Of a DNA stretch of 64,000 nucleotides, positions 12,769-25,620 are shown piece after piece (the first letter of the stretch is position 1; every line of letters begins with the position of its first letter). The translations under genes were made by a program, and so were the position numbers. The notes beneath the pieces are model-generated. The model was not told the origin of the DNA. It searched no databases and worked only from the letters and a program-made list of their open reading frames with translations. Where the stretch lies: assembly GCA_001599915.1 (NCBI GenBank), contig BCIG01000010.1:124001-188000 (forward strand), written 5' to 3'. The DNA is from Symbiotaphrina buchneri. Taxonomy: Eukaryota > Ascomycota > Symbiotaphrinales > Symbiotaphrinaceae.

Positions 12769-14421
12769 TTAATACCACTGACCACCGTTCTGATCATCTC
12801 GCTTGGGTCGATAGCCACTAGAACCACCGTTGCCACTATAACCAGGGCCATTGCCAGCACCCTTGGAAGCGGAGCGGAGCCTGTTATAAAACATGTATTA
12901 GCAAGCAAAGTTACTCCATCGACCTCCCCCACGCCCAGCGTCACAAAAACACCAAACGCAGAGGAAAAAGTGTTCCTTACAAGGAACCAAAATTTGACGA
13001 TACTCACATCCTGTCGCTCCCACCCACGGCCCTGTTGGTATCAGGAGTCTCCACGCCAGCTACACCACTGCCACCACGCTCAATCACCTTGCGGCGTTGA
13101 CCGGAAATGGCCGCAGGCTTGCTGGCAGTAGAAACATTCTGAGGGGTCGGATGACCGGCGGTAGCAGCATTGGTGCGAGTACGACCCGTATTTTCTTCAT
13201 CCTCCTGGTTGTTGCCTTGATTGCCAGCAGCCTGAGCAATGGCTTGGGCATTCTTCTGATATTTGTAGACCGTCCAGTCGAAGACGTAGTCGTACTGGAA
13301 GCCTTCACGGACAAAGAGATCACGGAAGATCTTGCGGAGATAGGAATAGTCCGGCTTATCGTCGAAGCGAAGAGAGCGAGTGTAGTTCAAATAGATAGCG
13401 AACTCGTTGGGAAATCCACGGCACAGAACCTCTGTTGGGGTCGTCATCTTCTTCTCCATGATACGGTCATATTTCTGCTTCTTGGTAGCGGCCTTGAGCC
13501 CTTGCCAGGGGAGAGATCCACGGCAGAAATAGAGCATGACATATCCAAGCGATTCCATATCATCGCGACGGGATTGCTCTAATACAATGTCAGTCAACTG
13601 CAGAAAATGACATGCTGATGAGGTCTTCTTACCAACTCCCAAATGCGTGTTGATGCTGGCATAACGTGCAGTGCCCGTCAAGTTCTTGTTCTCACGGTAC
13701 GGAATGTGGAAATGAGTTTTGGGGTCACGGTACTTCTTTGCAAGACCGAAGTCAATAACGTTGACCTGGTTGCCACGCTTGCCGATACCCATCAGGAAGT
13801 TATCGGGCTTGATATCACGGTGGATGAATGATTTGGCGTGGATGTACTCAATCCGGGAGATGAGCTGATCAGCGAGGAGTAGGACCGTCTTGAGCGAGAA
13901 CTTCCGATTGCAAAAGTTGAACAGATCCTCCAAACTGGGTCCGAGCAGGTCCAACACCATGGCATTGTAGTCACATTCGGTGCCGAACCAACGGACAAAA
14001 GGAATTCCGACGCCACCAGCGAGTGATTTGTAGACCCTTGCTTCATATTCGAGTTGTGGATGCTTAGCCTTCACGCTTTCGAGTTTGATGGCAATCTCTT
14101 CACCGGAGATGATATTGGTGCCTGCATATGTGTGAGTTGGAACACCAAGTTGTGCAATCCAGGCGTGCATACCTAGGTAGATGTCACCAAAGCTACCACT
14201 ACCGATTTTACGGCCGATGCGGTATTTATTACCGACTCTCAGATCCTGCAAAGGCATGTCAGCAATCGAACACAAAAGCGGACCATTAAGCTTCTGCGAA
14301 CGAGTACTTCGAGAAGAGTGCTTTCGCAACCTGGAATGCTCTTCTCCCGAATGATGAGTGGTAGTGGAGTGGAGCTGCCCAGTGACTAGGGCAACATAAT
14401 AGCACATACCATGGTCGTCAT
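12769..14421 (-). CDS. ckiA: Casein kinase 1 (Hrr25/Hhp1/CkiA family)
   Basis: Ser/Thr kinase with roles in DNA repair, ribosome assembly, trafficking and clock control in fungi. Five exons (14421-14410, 14245-14173, 14121-13633, 13578-13008, 12880-12769) encode 418 residues. The start MTTM is a 12-base first exon followed by [15 protein letters not shown]. The kinase domain covers about residues 9-285: glycine loop [16 protein letters not shown]-equivalent IAIKLE, catalytic [15 protein letters not shown] in [10 protein letters not shown], and the CK1 hallmark [18 protein letters not shown]. The hallmark appears only after removing a 54-base intron, and the glycine loop joins TNIISGEE only after removing a 51-base intron. 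Both introns are stop-free multiples of three. The C-terminal tail is Gln/Asn/Gly-rich and ends GGQWY. A 127-bp intron (GTGAGT donor) precedes the last exon. Confidence 0.96.
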
Positions 14422-15137
14422 CTTGACTTTTATTTGATCGGTGTATCAGTGGGCTGAGAAGAGGTAGATAATATGGGCGATGTAGATGCGCGAGGTTCGT
14501 GGATCGTGGCCGATAAAGGAGCCTTCAGCCTGATATGTACGTTAGTCCAGCGGAAGAAGTTTGACACATGAGTAGAGGCGGTGTGGGAAGGGCGTGCTCT
14601 GTCCAAGCAGTGAATGCTGGCCAGATGGTCACGAGTGCAGAGGGAAGGCAAACATGAGAGAGTGACATACCTGTGTGAACGCAGCTGTGTATCTCAGGTT
14701 TCCCGATCAGATGACTGATCAGGACGTGGGCGGGTGGTGTTGCGGGTAGTCGAAATCGAGAACGGTGGAGTCACTAAGATCAAAGTCCCGACCGGTCCAA
14801 CCCTCAACCGACGCGTTCAACAAAACCAGGCGACTCAAATGAAACGCAAGGTCGGAAACGTTGTTGCAGAGAACCAAGAGATAGAGTCGACCTCCTGCAA
14901 AAGAGGAGAGCAACAGAGAGCCGGTGATCGAACACCAAGGCCCAGGAGGAGGGAAGGATGGTGAAGAGTAGTAGGTGGGCGGTACAGCGAGAGCCGTAAG
15001 GCAAGTGAGTTGTGGTGTTGGGTGAGGTGAGCGAGGCAAGGAAATTGAAGAGGGGGCCGCCTAGGAATATTTAGCGAGCGCGGCCTACCGACGACAACCT
15101 TACGGGTATGGTACTTCGATTAGATAGATACCTGACA

Positions 15138-15151
15138 TACCTTGTAAGGTA
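15138..15151. repeat. TACCTT-GT-AAGGTA inverted repeat
   Basis: Six-base perfect arms flank a two-base centre. The larger surrounding sequence GATACC...GGTATC extends the symmetry. It lies upstream of casein kinase 1. Confidence 0.7.
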
Positions 15152-16290
15152 TCTTTCACTCTAGACCCCCTCCGCGCTTTACTTACCTTAGACACAGCGT
15201 ACTTCAGGTCCCCTACCTTAACTGCTACCGTAACTCTAGCTGCTCTAAAGAATAATAATCCCTCAGTGAACTGAAGTCTGATGCAGCGGCAAGCCACTTG
15301 CGCAAACGAAGCTAAGAAAACCACTCGGTTCCAGATCGGTTCCAGATCCTGCTGGTGCAGGATTTGAGTGAAGTGGCTACAGAAGCATGGTATCAATTCT
15401 TATAGGGAGCACGCTTGAAATGAATGAGGTGTTTATTGATCAGGCTACCCGCATGGATTGGATTTCTAACCATTCTCAAGCAGCCATTATTATTATTATC
15501 ATGTCTTCGCTGCAACCCAACAGGTTGAGCCCTGGCACTCGTGCCATTTCCGACATCCATATAACAATACGCAAGAACATGCCGACGGCGGATATCTTTG
15601 CCCATTCCAGACCTGAGGATTATGCCCATGGCGGCCCACGAGTGAAGCTGCCCGAACAACCTTTGAAGCTGTATTTACAATTCATGGCATTCACTTTCCG
15701 GCCATGAAACATATAGTGAATAGCGCACCACACTGATTGGACCACGTTCCTTCGCATACACATGTAGCAACAAGAAGTCTGTAGCACTTGGGTTCCTTCC
15801 TGGCTCATGTCACGGCGTCTGACCCCTGTAGAGACGTCTTAAAACTTAATGAGACTGCTACGTGGATATCAATGCCAGCTGTCGTGACGCAGCTATTTCC
15901 GTAGACCACGGTACCGGGACACCCAAGCGGCGCTCGCTTGGCTTTTTATAGAGGCGGCGGCTGAACCGGGTGGTGGTGGAAGCAGATGCATATTTTGACG
16001 GCAAACCTGCCGAGACAGTGAATGCAAGTCCTTGCATGACAGGAAGAAGCAGCCAGCAGATTCATATGCAACAAACATGAAGTCCCAAGGACCCGCGTTT
16101 ATGCAAGCCAAAATAGACCTCCGATGGTGAATCCACAATTGAAGCGCTTGCTCCTAGAAGTGCAACATCTTTTCTGTATGCCATACACTTCTAGAATGAC
16201 TCGGGGGTTAGCAGAGAGAAATTGTGTCCATTTTGGGCTCCTGAAGTCGGAGGCAGTAAGATAATTCCCAGATGAAGTTAAACCACAAAT

Positions 16291-16304
16291 AAGGTAGCTA
16301 CCTT
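16291..16304. repeat. Perfect 14-bp palindrome AAGGTAGCTACCTT
   Basis: The sequence equals its own reverse complement. It lies about 560 bp upstream of the Kog1 start. It resembles other AAGGTA/TACCTT repeats in the window. Confidence 0.75.
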
Positions 16305-16861
16305 ACATACCTACTTCGTAGAAGGCCCATGATACTCTGCATGATTATTTTTATTGCCTCTTGCATGAACTGCTGTGCTGTGACAGTTAGAGACAGAACA
16401 GGGAGTGGTGAATGGGTGGCCTCTATCGTTCGCCGTAATCGGGAAGGCTGGTCTTTGGAAGCTTCAACTCGCCACTCATTGGTCCGTGGTCTTCATCCTC
16501 CCGCATACCCTAGACCTCTTTCGTCATTAACGGCACGGCGGAGAGGAAGCATCCACAGATCCTCCGATTGATCTCAACTCCGCAATCTGCGGTACACGGT
16601 CATCTTGTCCTTTAGATTCCAAAAATCTGTTACTGCACTTGATCAACCCCTCCGTGGCCGTTGCGTAGCTTCGCAGGACAAAATTTCGCCATGCGCCGGA
16701 GCGCGCAAATGCTGTGGACAACTCCCGCTGGCATCAGCTCGCAGTGAGCTTGACCCGTCCCTCTGCCGATGCGCACATCGCAGCCAACCACAATACTGTC
16801 ATATTCTCATACTGCTGGCTTATGATCACTGCCAGCTCCAGCATCACTGCGTCTGATTAAG

Positions 16862-19800
16862 ATGGCTGTTATACGAAGCCCGGGTGCGCATGCTGCGGAC
16901 CAAGAAGCCTCACCGAAGGCAGCATCAACCTCCACTCGCCAACCTACCAGCAACGGATGGCAGAATCGAGGTGAGAATTCAAAACAACCGCCTGCAAAAT
17001 CAGCCGCCGTTGGCGCTGTAAACGGGGATACAGTACAATCAACTCTATTCCGGCCACAGAACTTGTCAGATAGGAGAGTTGGTAACGGCAGCGACGGTGG
17101 GGGTCAGACTACGCATATGAACTCTGCCCCAGTGAGAACCCGACAAGATCGTGCGGAGGGTCATGATTCTGGCAGCATATCCTCCAGCTCATCAACAGCG
17201 AACGAGGCGGAAGTACGACCAAGTAGTGCACCGGATCGTGATGGCTTGGAGGGTTATAGAGGACAGCGGCAATCCAACGGAGGAGGCAATTTGCTTAGCC
17301 AACATACCGCTGGCTCATCGCCGAGCAACCGTCCACCTATTCTGCGAGCGAGGAGCGATTATGGACCGAGAGGTCAGAGTCCCAATAGGGATACAACGAG
17401 TAACGACAACATGGATTCAGCATGGCAAATGAGGCACGGCTGGGAAGATCAATATACATCGGAAGAATATCTGTCGCTTTTGACATCGGTACGTGTAGAG
17501 CTAATCAGCGGTTCTGGTTATCCTGGGACTCCATTAACAGCTTGCAGGCGTTCTACATGTACTACACGGATAAACGACACGAGACCGGCGGCAATCCAAA
17601 AGATGAAGATTTCAAACTTCAAGAGTGGCGCATGAGAGACAGGCTAAAGACTGTATCTGCCGCATTAACTGTATGCCTCAATATCGGCGTTGACCCCCCT
17701 GATGTGGTGAAGACGAATCCTCGTGCGAAACTGGAATGCTGGATAGATCCGGACGTAGCAGCCTTGAATGGCGTTGCCAAAGCACTGGAGCAGATTGGAA
17801 AGAATCTACAGTCGCAATATGAGACCCTCAGCATTCGTACGCGGTATAAGCAATATCTGGACCCTTCGCTGGATGAGCTCAAGAAGTTCTGTGCGTCATT
17901 GCGAAAGAGCGCGAGGGATGAAAGGGTTCTGTTCCATTACAATGGACATGGGGTACCGCTGCCTACCCAGTCTGGTGAGATATGGGTCTTCAACAAGACA
18001 TATACTCAGTATATTCCCGTATCGCTGTATGACTTACAAAGCTACCTGGGTGCACCAAGCCTCTTCGTCTTTGATGTTTCGTGCGCAGGGAAAGTCATTC
18101 ACAATTTCAACCGCTTCCTTGATAAGCACGAGGCAGAAAATGCTGAGATTCTACGCAAAGACCCCACAGCACAAGTGCCAAGCTACAACGATTGCATTCT
18201 TCTCGGCGCCTGTGGATTTGAGGAGACGCTGCCAACAAATCCACAACTTCCGGCCGACCTGTTCACCTGCTGTTTGACTACTCCTATCGAGATAGCTCTC
18301 CGCTTCTTTGTTATGCAAAGTCCAATACCGACTAAGATAACCTTGGATGATGCGCTGAAGATGCCTGGACGGCTGCAGGACAGGAGGTCACCGCTTGGCG
18401 AATTGAACTGGATATTTACTGCCATCACAGACACAATTGCGTGGAACACACTGTCCCGTGTCTTGTTCAAAAAGCTGTTCAGGCAAGATCTTATGGTTGC
18501 TGCTCTCTTCCGAAATTTTCTTCTCAGCCAAAGGATAATGAGGGCCACTGGCATAACCCCACGGTCTTACCCAGAACTGCCGGAAACCCATCATCATCCT
18601 CTATGGGAGAGCTGGGACCTCGCGGTCGAGATGGTGCTTGCTCAACTCCCTGCCCTCCTGGAAGCGCAAGAAGGCAAAAGGCAGTACGAATATCAACATT
18701 CCTCCTTCTTCACCGAACAACTTACAGCCTTCGAGGTTTATCTGAGCCAAGGTTCAGTCGACCAAAAGCCCCCAGATCAGCTTCCCATTGTGCTCCAAGT
18801 GCTGCTCAGTCAAGTTCATCGCCTCAGAGCATTGATACTCCTTAGCAAATTCCTTGATATGGGTCCCTGGGCAGTTAATCTAGCCCTAAGCATCGGCATT
18901 TTCCCCTATGTCCTGAAGCTTCTGCAATCCGCGGCGCAGGAGCTCAAGCCGGTCATGGTTTTCATCTGGGCCCGAATCCTCGCTGTCGATCAGTCCTGTC
19001 AGGCTGGTTTGCTCAAAGACAACGGCTACCAATACTTCATAAGTATACTGAACCCTGCCTCGGGTATTCCTGTTGGAAATGCCAGTGAACATCGAGCCAT
19101 GTGCGCATTCATCGTTGCCATGTTCTGCAAGGGTTTCCACCAAGGTCAGGTCGTTTGCTTGTCCCCCGCATTGATTGAAGCGTGTTTAAGCCATTTGCAC
19201 GATGTCGAAAATCCGTTGCTTCGGCAATGGTCATGTCTGTGCATAAGCATGCTCTGGGTAGACTTCCCAGAAGCAAAATGGGCGGGCATCAGATGCAATG
19301 CTCCCCAGAGATTATGCGAGATGGCACTTGATCCTGTACCTGAAGTCAGAGCGGGGATGCTCCACGCCCTCACCACTTTCATTGGCATACCGGACCTGAC
19401 AGAGCAAATTGCACAGATCGAAGGGTGGATCACGTCGACTATCCTGATCATGACTTCTGATGGTAGTAACATGGTCAGGAAGGAGCTCCTGGTCTATTTG
19501 TCCAAGTTCGTGCACAGGTATGAAAACAAGTTCTTGGTTGCTGCCTTCGAGCAGTTGCAAGAGGAAAAGGAGTATCTCTCATATCCCCCGTTGAACGACG
19601 GTTCAGAAAGGCGGCTAGGGATGCACTATGTGCGACCAGCTTTCCGAGATATGGATGGGGCTCCAAAAATGAAGAACCAAGGATTGGCTCACGAAACGAT
19701 CTTTGCAGCAGTTTGGAAGCATCTTCTTATAATGTCCGTGGACCCTCATCCAGAAGTTGCTGAGAATGCGACTATAATTGTCGACTACGTCCATAATGCG

Positions 19801-21632
19801 CTACTGGGGAGTCCTGCTGGTAGCATGGCACAGGACTTGATGGACGATATAGTCCGGTTATCACGCAGACCACAATTTCAAAAGCCAACGCAGCCAGAAC
19901 CTTCGGTAAACGGAGCACAACCCGAATCGCCAACGCGGCCTTCTACGCCGAAGCACGAAGGCTATCTGTCCTTGGGCATTAAGAGAACAGCTAGCGTGGC
20001 AGCCTCGCTGAAGAATCTTGCGTTTGGAACCCATAGTGGTTCAGATGGTAGCCCATCGCCCCAACACTCTCCTCCGAAACTACAATCTACCAGAGCCTTA
20101 ACAACACGTTCGAGAATGCCTGCGGAGTGGACACAACCGCCCGGGGAGAAGGATAACCTTCCGACTTCTTCTTCATACCAGCATGCGCGAGTGCCATTAC
20201 CAAAGGGCTTCAAACCCCGGAACCTCAAAGAGCCTCCAAAGATACCACTGCAGAGCAAGTTCCTTGCTTGGTCTATCGAAGTAAGTTCCGGTCGGGATGC
20301 GGTATCTCAGTCGTACTTACATATCCAGTACTTCCGCGAACCACAAATGAAACCCAGTGAAGCTGATGAACCGGGGAGTACGGATTACAACCAGAGACTA
20401 TGGCGTAGGACACGTAATGAGAAGATCATCGCACTTACCCAGCCCCAGAAAGAGCAAGCTGCAAGCAACCGTTGGGATAGCATGGCTGGATTCTTCAACA
20501 ACGGCAGTCAGCCGGCAAAGATGTGTTTCCACCAATTCGAGGATCATTTAGTCGTAACGGACGATCGTGATAGTGTCTGGTAAGTGCTTCTTCCCCTGAA
20601 AACCGGTTGTCCCACCTGACGATCACAGCGTATGGGACTGGCATCACCAGATTCGCTTGAATTGGTTCTCGAACGGCAATCCAAATGGTTCAAGGATCAC
20701 AGAGACTCGTTTCATTAATGAGGATGATCAAGCGCTTCTCATGACCGGATCATCTGATGGTATCATCAAAGTTTTCCGAAACTACGAGCAGGCCGATAGA
20801 GTCGAGGTCATCTCAGCTTTCCGCGCATTGACCGACCTTGTTCCGAGTAACCGTAATGCCGGCCTGGTATTCGATTGGCAGCAAGGGCAAGGGAAGATCC
20901 TCGTAGCAGGTGATGTTAAGGTCATACGTATATGGAATGCTGCTACCGAAATCTGCACCAATGTAGGCTCACCCGTCCTCGAGACAGGCTACACACGGTA
21001 TTGACAAAGTCGACTAGGATATTGCGGCCCGCTCCGGTTCATGTGTTACATCCCTTACGTCTGATCAAGTTGCTGGCAATGTATTTGTCGCAGGCTTCGG
21101 TGATGGCGCTGTGAGGGTCTATGATCAGCGACTCAAATCTGCAGAAGCCATGGTCAAGGTCTGGAAGGACCACAAACAGTGGATTACCAATGTCCATATG
21201 CAACGTGGCGGGCTCAGAGAACTAGTCAGTGGTTCCAGAAGCGGAGAAGTGAAGCTGTGGGACATCCGGATGGATTCGCCCCTGCGCACCATCAAAGCGA
21301 CAAACGATACTCTTCGCTCACTGAGTGTCCATGAACATGCACCAGTATTTGCCACGTAAGTGTCTCTCATAGTGCCTTCCGTATTGGATCTCAATCTGAC
21401 CACGAACAGGGGCTCCGAGCGTCACACAATACGGGTATTTAACATATCTAGTGAACTGATCTCCCAGTTCGAGCCATATTCGTCTTTCTTACATCAGAAC
21501 CGAAGCTCACCTATTGCCACAACGGCTTTTCACCCGCACAGGATGATGCTAGCCGCTAGTACTGTCGGAGACAATCACATCAACCTCTTCACTTGCGCTG
21601 GCTTAGGGAACAGGGATATCCATCTTAATTAA
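16862..21632 (+). CDS. kog1: TORC1 scaffold subunit Kog1/Mip1 (Raptor)
   Basis: Raptor recruits substrates to the TOR kinase in TORC1, the nutrient-sensing growth regulator at the vacuole. Six exons (16862-17488, 17548-20280, 20329-20579, 20629-20962, 21018-21355, 21410-21632) give 1501 residues. Residues 1-200 are a disordered, Ser/Gln-rich fungal extension. The raptor N-terminal conserved, caspase-like domain starts near 210 (YYTDKRHET, WRMRDRLKTVSAAL, NIGVDPPDVVKT, NGHGVPLPT). Helical HEAT-like repeats follow to about 830, then a disordered linker. After WSIEYFREPQMKP come C-terminal WD40-like blades (TGSSDGIIKVF, VAGFGDGAVRVYD, SGSRSGEVKLWDIR, AFHPHRMMLA, DNHINLFTC). Where other Raptors have a D-C-x-x-A-G element, this protein reads FDVSCAG. 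The 48-bp third intron is stop-free and a multiple of three. Confidence 0.96.
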
Positions 21633-22150
21633 GAGTCTAATGCTGAATTTTGCTAATTGATGGGATGGAGCTTTTCTTTAAGAACGCCGTACTGCGTTGC
21701 AGCGTCCTCTTCTTGCATCAAGTGCCTCTGAGGAGAGCCTCGGGAGCGCATCATCTGGGTCGGAAACTGCATACATGGTGTTCAGTCAGGTTTTGGAGAC
21801 CAACTAAGGCGCTTTCCACTATGCTTGGACATGAATACGGTACCAATAGCTTAAGCGTTCGAGTTGCGGCAGTAACCTGAATATTATGATTATAATGGAA
21901 AGCAAATGATGCGTGTAAACAGTAGCTCGAATGCAAGGAGACCAAAGGAAAATGGCATGACAGGTCGTGGTTTGCAGTTTGAACAAAATGGATGAGTCAG
22001 TCAGGCGACAAAGCCTCGTGCACTTTGTTCGTGCATCCCACCACCATGCGATCTGCCCCGCCAAACAGAATTTCTCAGTCATACGATTAACCACCACAAA
22101 ACGTGCGCTGCTGGCTCCATTGCCCTTTATTGTCACTGCATCCGGGAACA
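21633..22150. other. Intergenic region between Kog1 and aspartyl-tRNA synthetase
   Basis: About 520 bp hold the Kog1 3' region and the promoter of the tRNA synthetase gene. No further gene or clear element is visible. Confidence 0.6.
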
Positions 22151-23942
22151 ATGGAGCAGACCAAGGACCTCGAAGGAAGCGGCGGGCCAACTGCTCAAGC
22201 CAGCACCACGCTCCCTGAACGACCGGCGGAAGGCCAAGCTCCCTCAAAGTCCGCTCTGAAGAAAGCAGCCAAGGAGAAGGAGAAGGCGGAGAAAGCTGCA
22301 AAAAGGAAAGCAGAAGAAGAGAGGCAGAAGCAGGAAGCTGCTGCCAACGATACAGCTGCAGGCAACTATGGCAAGCTCCCTATGATTCAATCCACGGAGC
22401 ACACCAATACCGAATACAGATCACTAAAGGACCTTTCCTCTGCCGATGAAGACAAGATCATCAGCTTTTCGGCTTCAGTCGACAATGCCCGTGTACAATC
22501 GGCCAAGTTGGCCTTCCTCATGCTCAGCCAGTTTACTTCCACCATTCAAGCTGTCGTTGCGGCTGACGCAGAGGGCAAAGTTTCGCGGCAGATGGTGAAG
22601 TGGGCTGGAGGCATTAACCAAGAATCAAAAGTACGGGTACAGGGATTGGTGAAAAAGCCTCTGGAGCCGGTCAAATCTGCGACCGTTCAGAATCTGGAAA
22701 TCCACATACAGAAAATCTATGTAATTGCCGAGGCGCAAAGTCAACTGCCCATTCAACCGGAAGACGCTTCGAGGCCCTTGCCTCTGGAGGGTGAATCGGA
22801 GGCGCTGGTGGACGCCGAGGGAAGGCCTGTGGTCTCATTGTCAAAACAGCTCGACTTCAGAACAATCTCATTGCGCGTGCCAGTGAACAAGGCCATCTTC
22901 AGGATCAAGGCTGGTGTATTGAAGCTTTTCAGAGAATACCTGGATCAGCAAGGCTTCATGGAGACAGAGACACCAAAGATCATGGGGTCAGCCACTGAGG
23001 GTGGTAGCAATGTTTTCAAGATCAAATACTTTCAGCGCGACGCCTTTCTGGCACAAAGTCCCCAGTTTGCCAAACAGATGTTGATCGCATCCGGCTACGA
23101 GAAGATCTACGAAGTAGGCCCGGTCTTCAGAGCGGAAAACAGTAATACAGCTCGCCATTTGACGGAGGTATGGCAGATTTTCCCCCCTCGCAGCTGAACT
23201 GAGTTGGCTAATCAGACGCCTAGTTTACCGGTCTGGATGTGGAAATGCAATTCAACGAACATTACCACGAGGTCATGGACGTCATCATGGGTTTGTTGTT
23301 GTACATCTTCAACGGTCTGCAGACAAGGTATGCGGAGGAGACAGAGATCGTTCGGCAGAACCAGCAAAATCGCATAGCGCCTTTCAAGATTCCAAAAGAT
23401 GGAAAGATCTTGAGACTTACTTTTGCTGAGGGCATCAAGATGCTGAAAGAGGACGGCGCGGATGTGTCTGAATACGAAGATCTCTCGTATGTTCACGATC
23501 CCTTGAGATTGAGCTTACACTGACTAATCCCCGCAGGACTCCTGATGAAAAGCGTCTCGGCCGTCTTGTCTTGGAGAAGTATGACACTGATGTCTACGTC
23601 CTTGACAAATTTCCCCTAGCGGTACGACCTTTCTATACCATGCCTGACCCCGAAAACCCCAAGCTCTCCAACTCCTACGACTTCTTCATGCGTGGTCAGG
23701 AAATCCTTTCTGGAGCGCAGCGTGTGCACGATGCCGATTTCCTGCAACAACGGATGAAAGAACTGGGACTTGACCCAGAAAGCGAAGGAATGAAGTACTA
23801 TGTCAACAGCTTCAAGTATGGCTGTATGCCTCATGCTGGTGGTGGTATTGGTCTGGAGAGAATTGTGATGTTGTGGCTGGGTCTGCCCAATATCAGACTT
23901 GCTTGTTTGTTCCCGAGGGATCCTCAGAGATTGGAGCCTTAG
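22151..23942 (+). CDS. dps1: Cytoplasmic aspartyl-tRNA synthetase
   Basis: Class II synthetase that charges tRNA-Asp in the cytosol. Three exons (22151-23167, 23224-23486, 23537-23942) encode 561 residues, the usual size for the fungal enzyme. The N-terminal Lys/Glu/Ala-rich extension ([17 protein letters not shown]) is typical of eukaryotic cytosolic forms and helps tRNA binding. An OB-fold anticodon domain covers about residues 90-220. Class II motif 2 is [17 protein letters not shown] joined after splicing to FTGLDVEM. Motif 3 is [15 protein letters not shown], followed by the family end [11 protein letters not shown]. The start at 22151 was preferred over an upstream non-ATG extension because it gives the normal MEQTKDLEG beginning. 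Confidence 0.96.
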
Positions 23943-24264
23943 GTCTCTAGTGGTTAGTGTAGCGATGGGAAATGGATGGTCAAATACTGGAGACTATGCA
24001 TAGCTGCTTAGAAAAATAGAATCCTTGACGATAAGCTCCGCACCTACCACAGTGAATATTAAATCTCCGCATGGCCCGTGCACGCTACATGTCCGCAAGC
24101 TTTCATGTTGACGCAGTATGCATCCTAACCTTTATGCGGCATAAACTCTGCTGGCCGGACAAGTGTTTATTCTTCGCTGCAAATTACAGATGCTCTCAAA
24201 TCTCCTCGTCGGGCCGGCCACTGTCAACTAGCATAGCACGGTGCCCTGTTTCGAAAGCCTGAGG
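23943..24264. other. Short intergenic region
   Basis: About 320 bp separate the aspartyl-tRNA synthetase stop from the next start. Nothing specific is recognised beyond a presumed terminator and promoter. Confidence 0.55.
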
Positions 24265-25620
24265 ATGGCAGCGAAGCGTAAATCCACCTCTGAGCTTTCA
24301 GGAAATGGGACATTCAACAAGAGATCGAGGCCGTCATACTCCGCCGAAGAGGATGATTCCGGGTATCGTGCGCAACCTAAGGTCGATATCACAACAGGGC
24401 AGCGAGGCGCCTTTCCATTAGATGAAGAAGGAGGCGCAGCGGATGATGGGTTGTTCTACGGCCCTGCAAATGATGGCTGGTCCTACCTAAGGATGGTGCG
24501 GTGAGCTATTTGTCTAATATCGATAAAGGGACTTCTGCCTGGCTCTTGACTGACAGATTTCTGTTGTAGGTCCGAGGCTTCACTTATTCCCCATCTGATG
24601 TACAAGACCCCGGAGACATCATCAGAACAACCTCAAATTACCGAGTACCATACGACACAAACTGAACGGCAGGGCTACTATTCTGACGGCGCATACACCG
24701 CCTTGCCTGAGCCTACGGCTTCTACAGATGCTCCTACTTCCACTGAACCAGCCGTGGATCCTAAAGAATACTATCACCATCTTCTCATATTACGCTACCG
24801 CCTCATTCGCGCCAATTTGGCATGTCCGCCCCCTAGTGATGCACCCCCGCTCCCTTCATACACTCCAACGGTCTGCACTGGCGGGTTGAAGAGCAATGCC
24901 GAGTGGCGAACACGTTTCGAAACGTCGTATCCAACCCCCAGGCAATTGGCCGCAATGACGCAGCAAACGGTACTCAATCTGCTGCGCGTCACTGAGGATA
25001 CAATTGCTTGCACAACTGGTCGAAAGCGCGGGTCAAATGGACGGATATCTAGAGAGCTAGGTGTCTGGATTTGGGCGCTTCTTGGCCGAGTGGGAGAAGT
25101 TGGGACACTTGGGACGGAGGAAATAGGTATACTGAGAGGGGTAGGAAAGAAGGCAGTCTGGCTCGCTGAATGGCTCGGGAGAATGACTTTTGAGTTTCAT
25201 GAGCGAGAGCAGCACGATCATACGGAAAGTGAAGTAGGAAGTGTGGTGGACGATAAAGAAGATCCACCAGCAGATGGGCAGAGCCCGACACCCAATGCTG
25301 CTGGAGTGTCGACAGAGGATACTGCCGAAAAAGGTGATGAGTTGGGAAATGCCAGGCAGCGTGTTTTGACGCAACTGTCAGCCGGCAAGAACGGTGGCCA
25401 GCCTGAGACTGGGGAGCCTCAACTGGAAGAGCAAGAAACCAGCGAGCAGATGGAGGACGGAGAAGTGGACGAAAGCGATGACGAATCTGCCGCTTTAATG
25501 CATACATTGGCTATTCTGGACATGATCATCACGGTTGTCGGACAGGAGTATGGTCAGAGGGATCTTCTGCCCTTTAGGGAGGGTCTGTGGGAGTTGGGTC
25601 CTGCTGATCCCACTGCTTAA
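24265..25620 (+). CDS. Gemin2/SIP1-like snRNP assembly protein (Brr1/Yip11 type)
   Basis: Probable SMN-complex partner acting in spliceosomal snRNP assembly. Two exons (24265-24500, 24570-25620) encode 428 residues. Evidence for the family is the N-terminal motif DGWSYLRMVRSEASLIPHLM formed across the splice junction; Gemin2/SIP1 proteins carry a comparable GxxYLRxVRxEA element. Central helices (EWRTRFETSYPTPRQLAAM, IWALLGRVGEVG, IGILRGVGKKAVWLAEWL) and the C-terminal LAILDMIITVVGQEYGQRDLLPFR also fit that helical domain. An acidic low-complexity insertion of about 90 residues (about residues 290-380) makes it longer than animal Gemin2. The first ATG after a non-ATG leader is used. The assignment rests on motif similarity read by eye. 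Confidence 0.72.

Larger units (their letters stand above)
14422..16861. other. Divergent intergenic region between casein kinase 1 and Kog1
   Basis: About 2.4 kb lying between two divergent starts. It should hold both promoters. It contains a TACCTT-GT-AAGGTA inverted repeat at 15138-15151, an 11-bp tandem duplication near 15327-15348 and a perfect AAGGTAGCTACCTT palindrome at 16291-16304. No supported open frame was found. Confidence 0.6.

Noticed and set aside
13004-14407. Single uninterrupted 467-codon reading of CK1
   Set aside because: It keeps two introns as coding and a non-family N-terminus; splicing gives the canonical MTTM-DLRVG start and the intact HLGVEQSRRDD signature.
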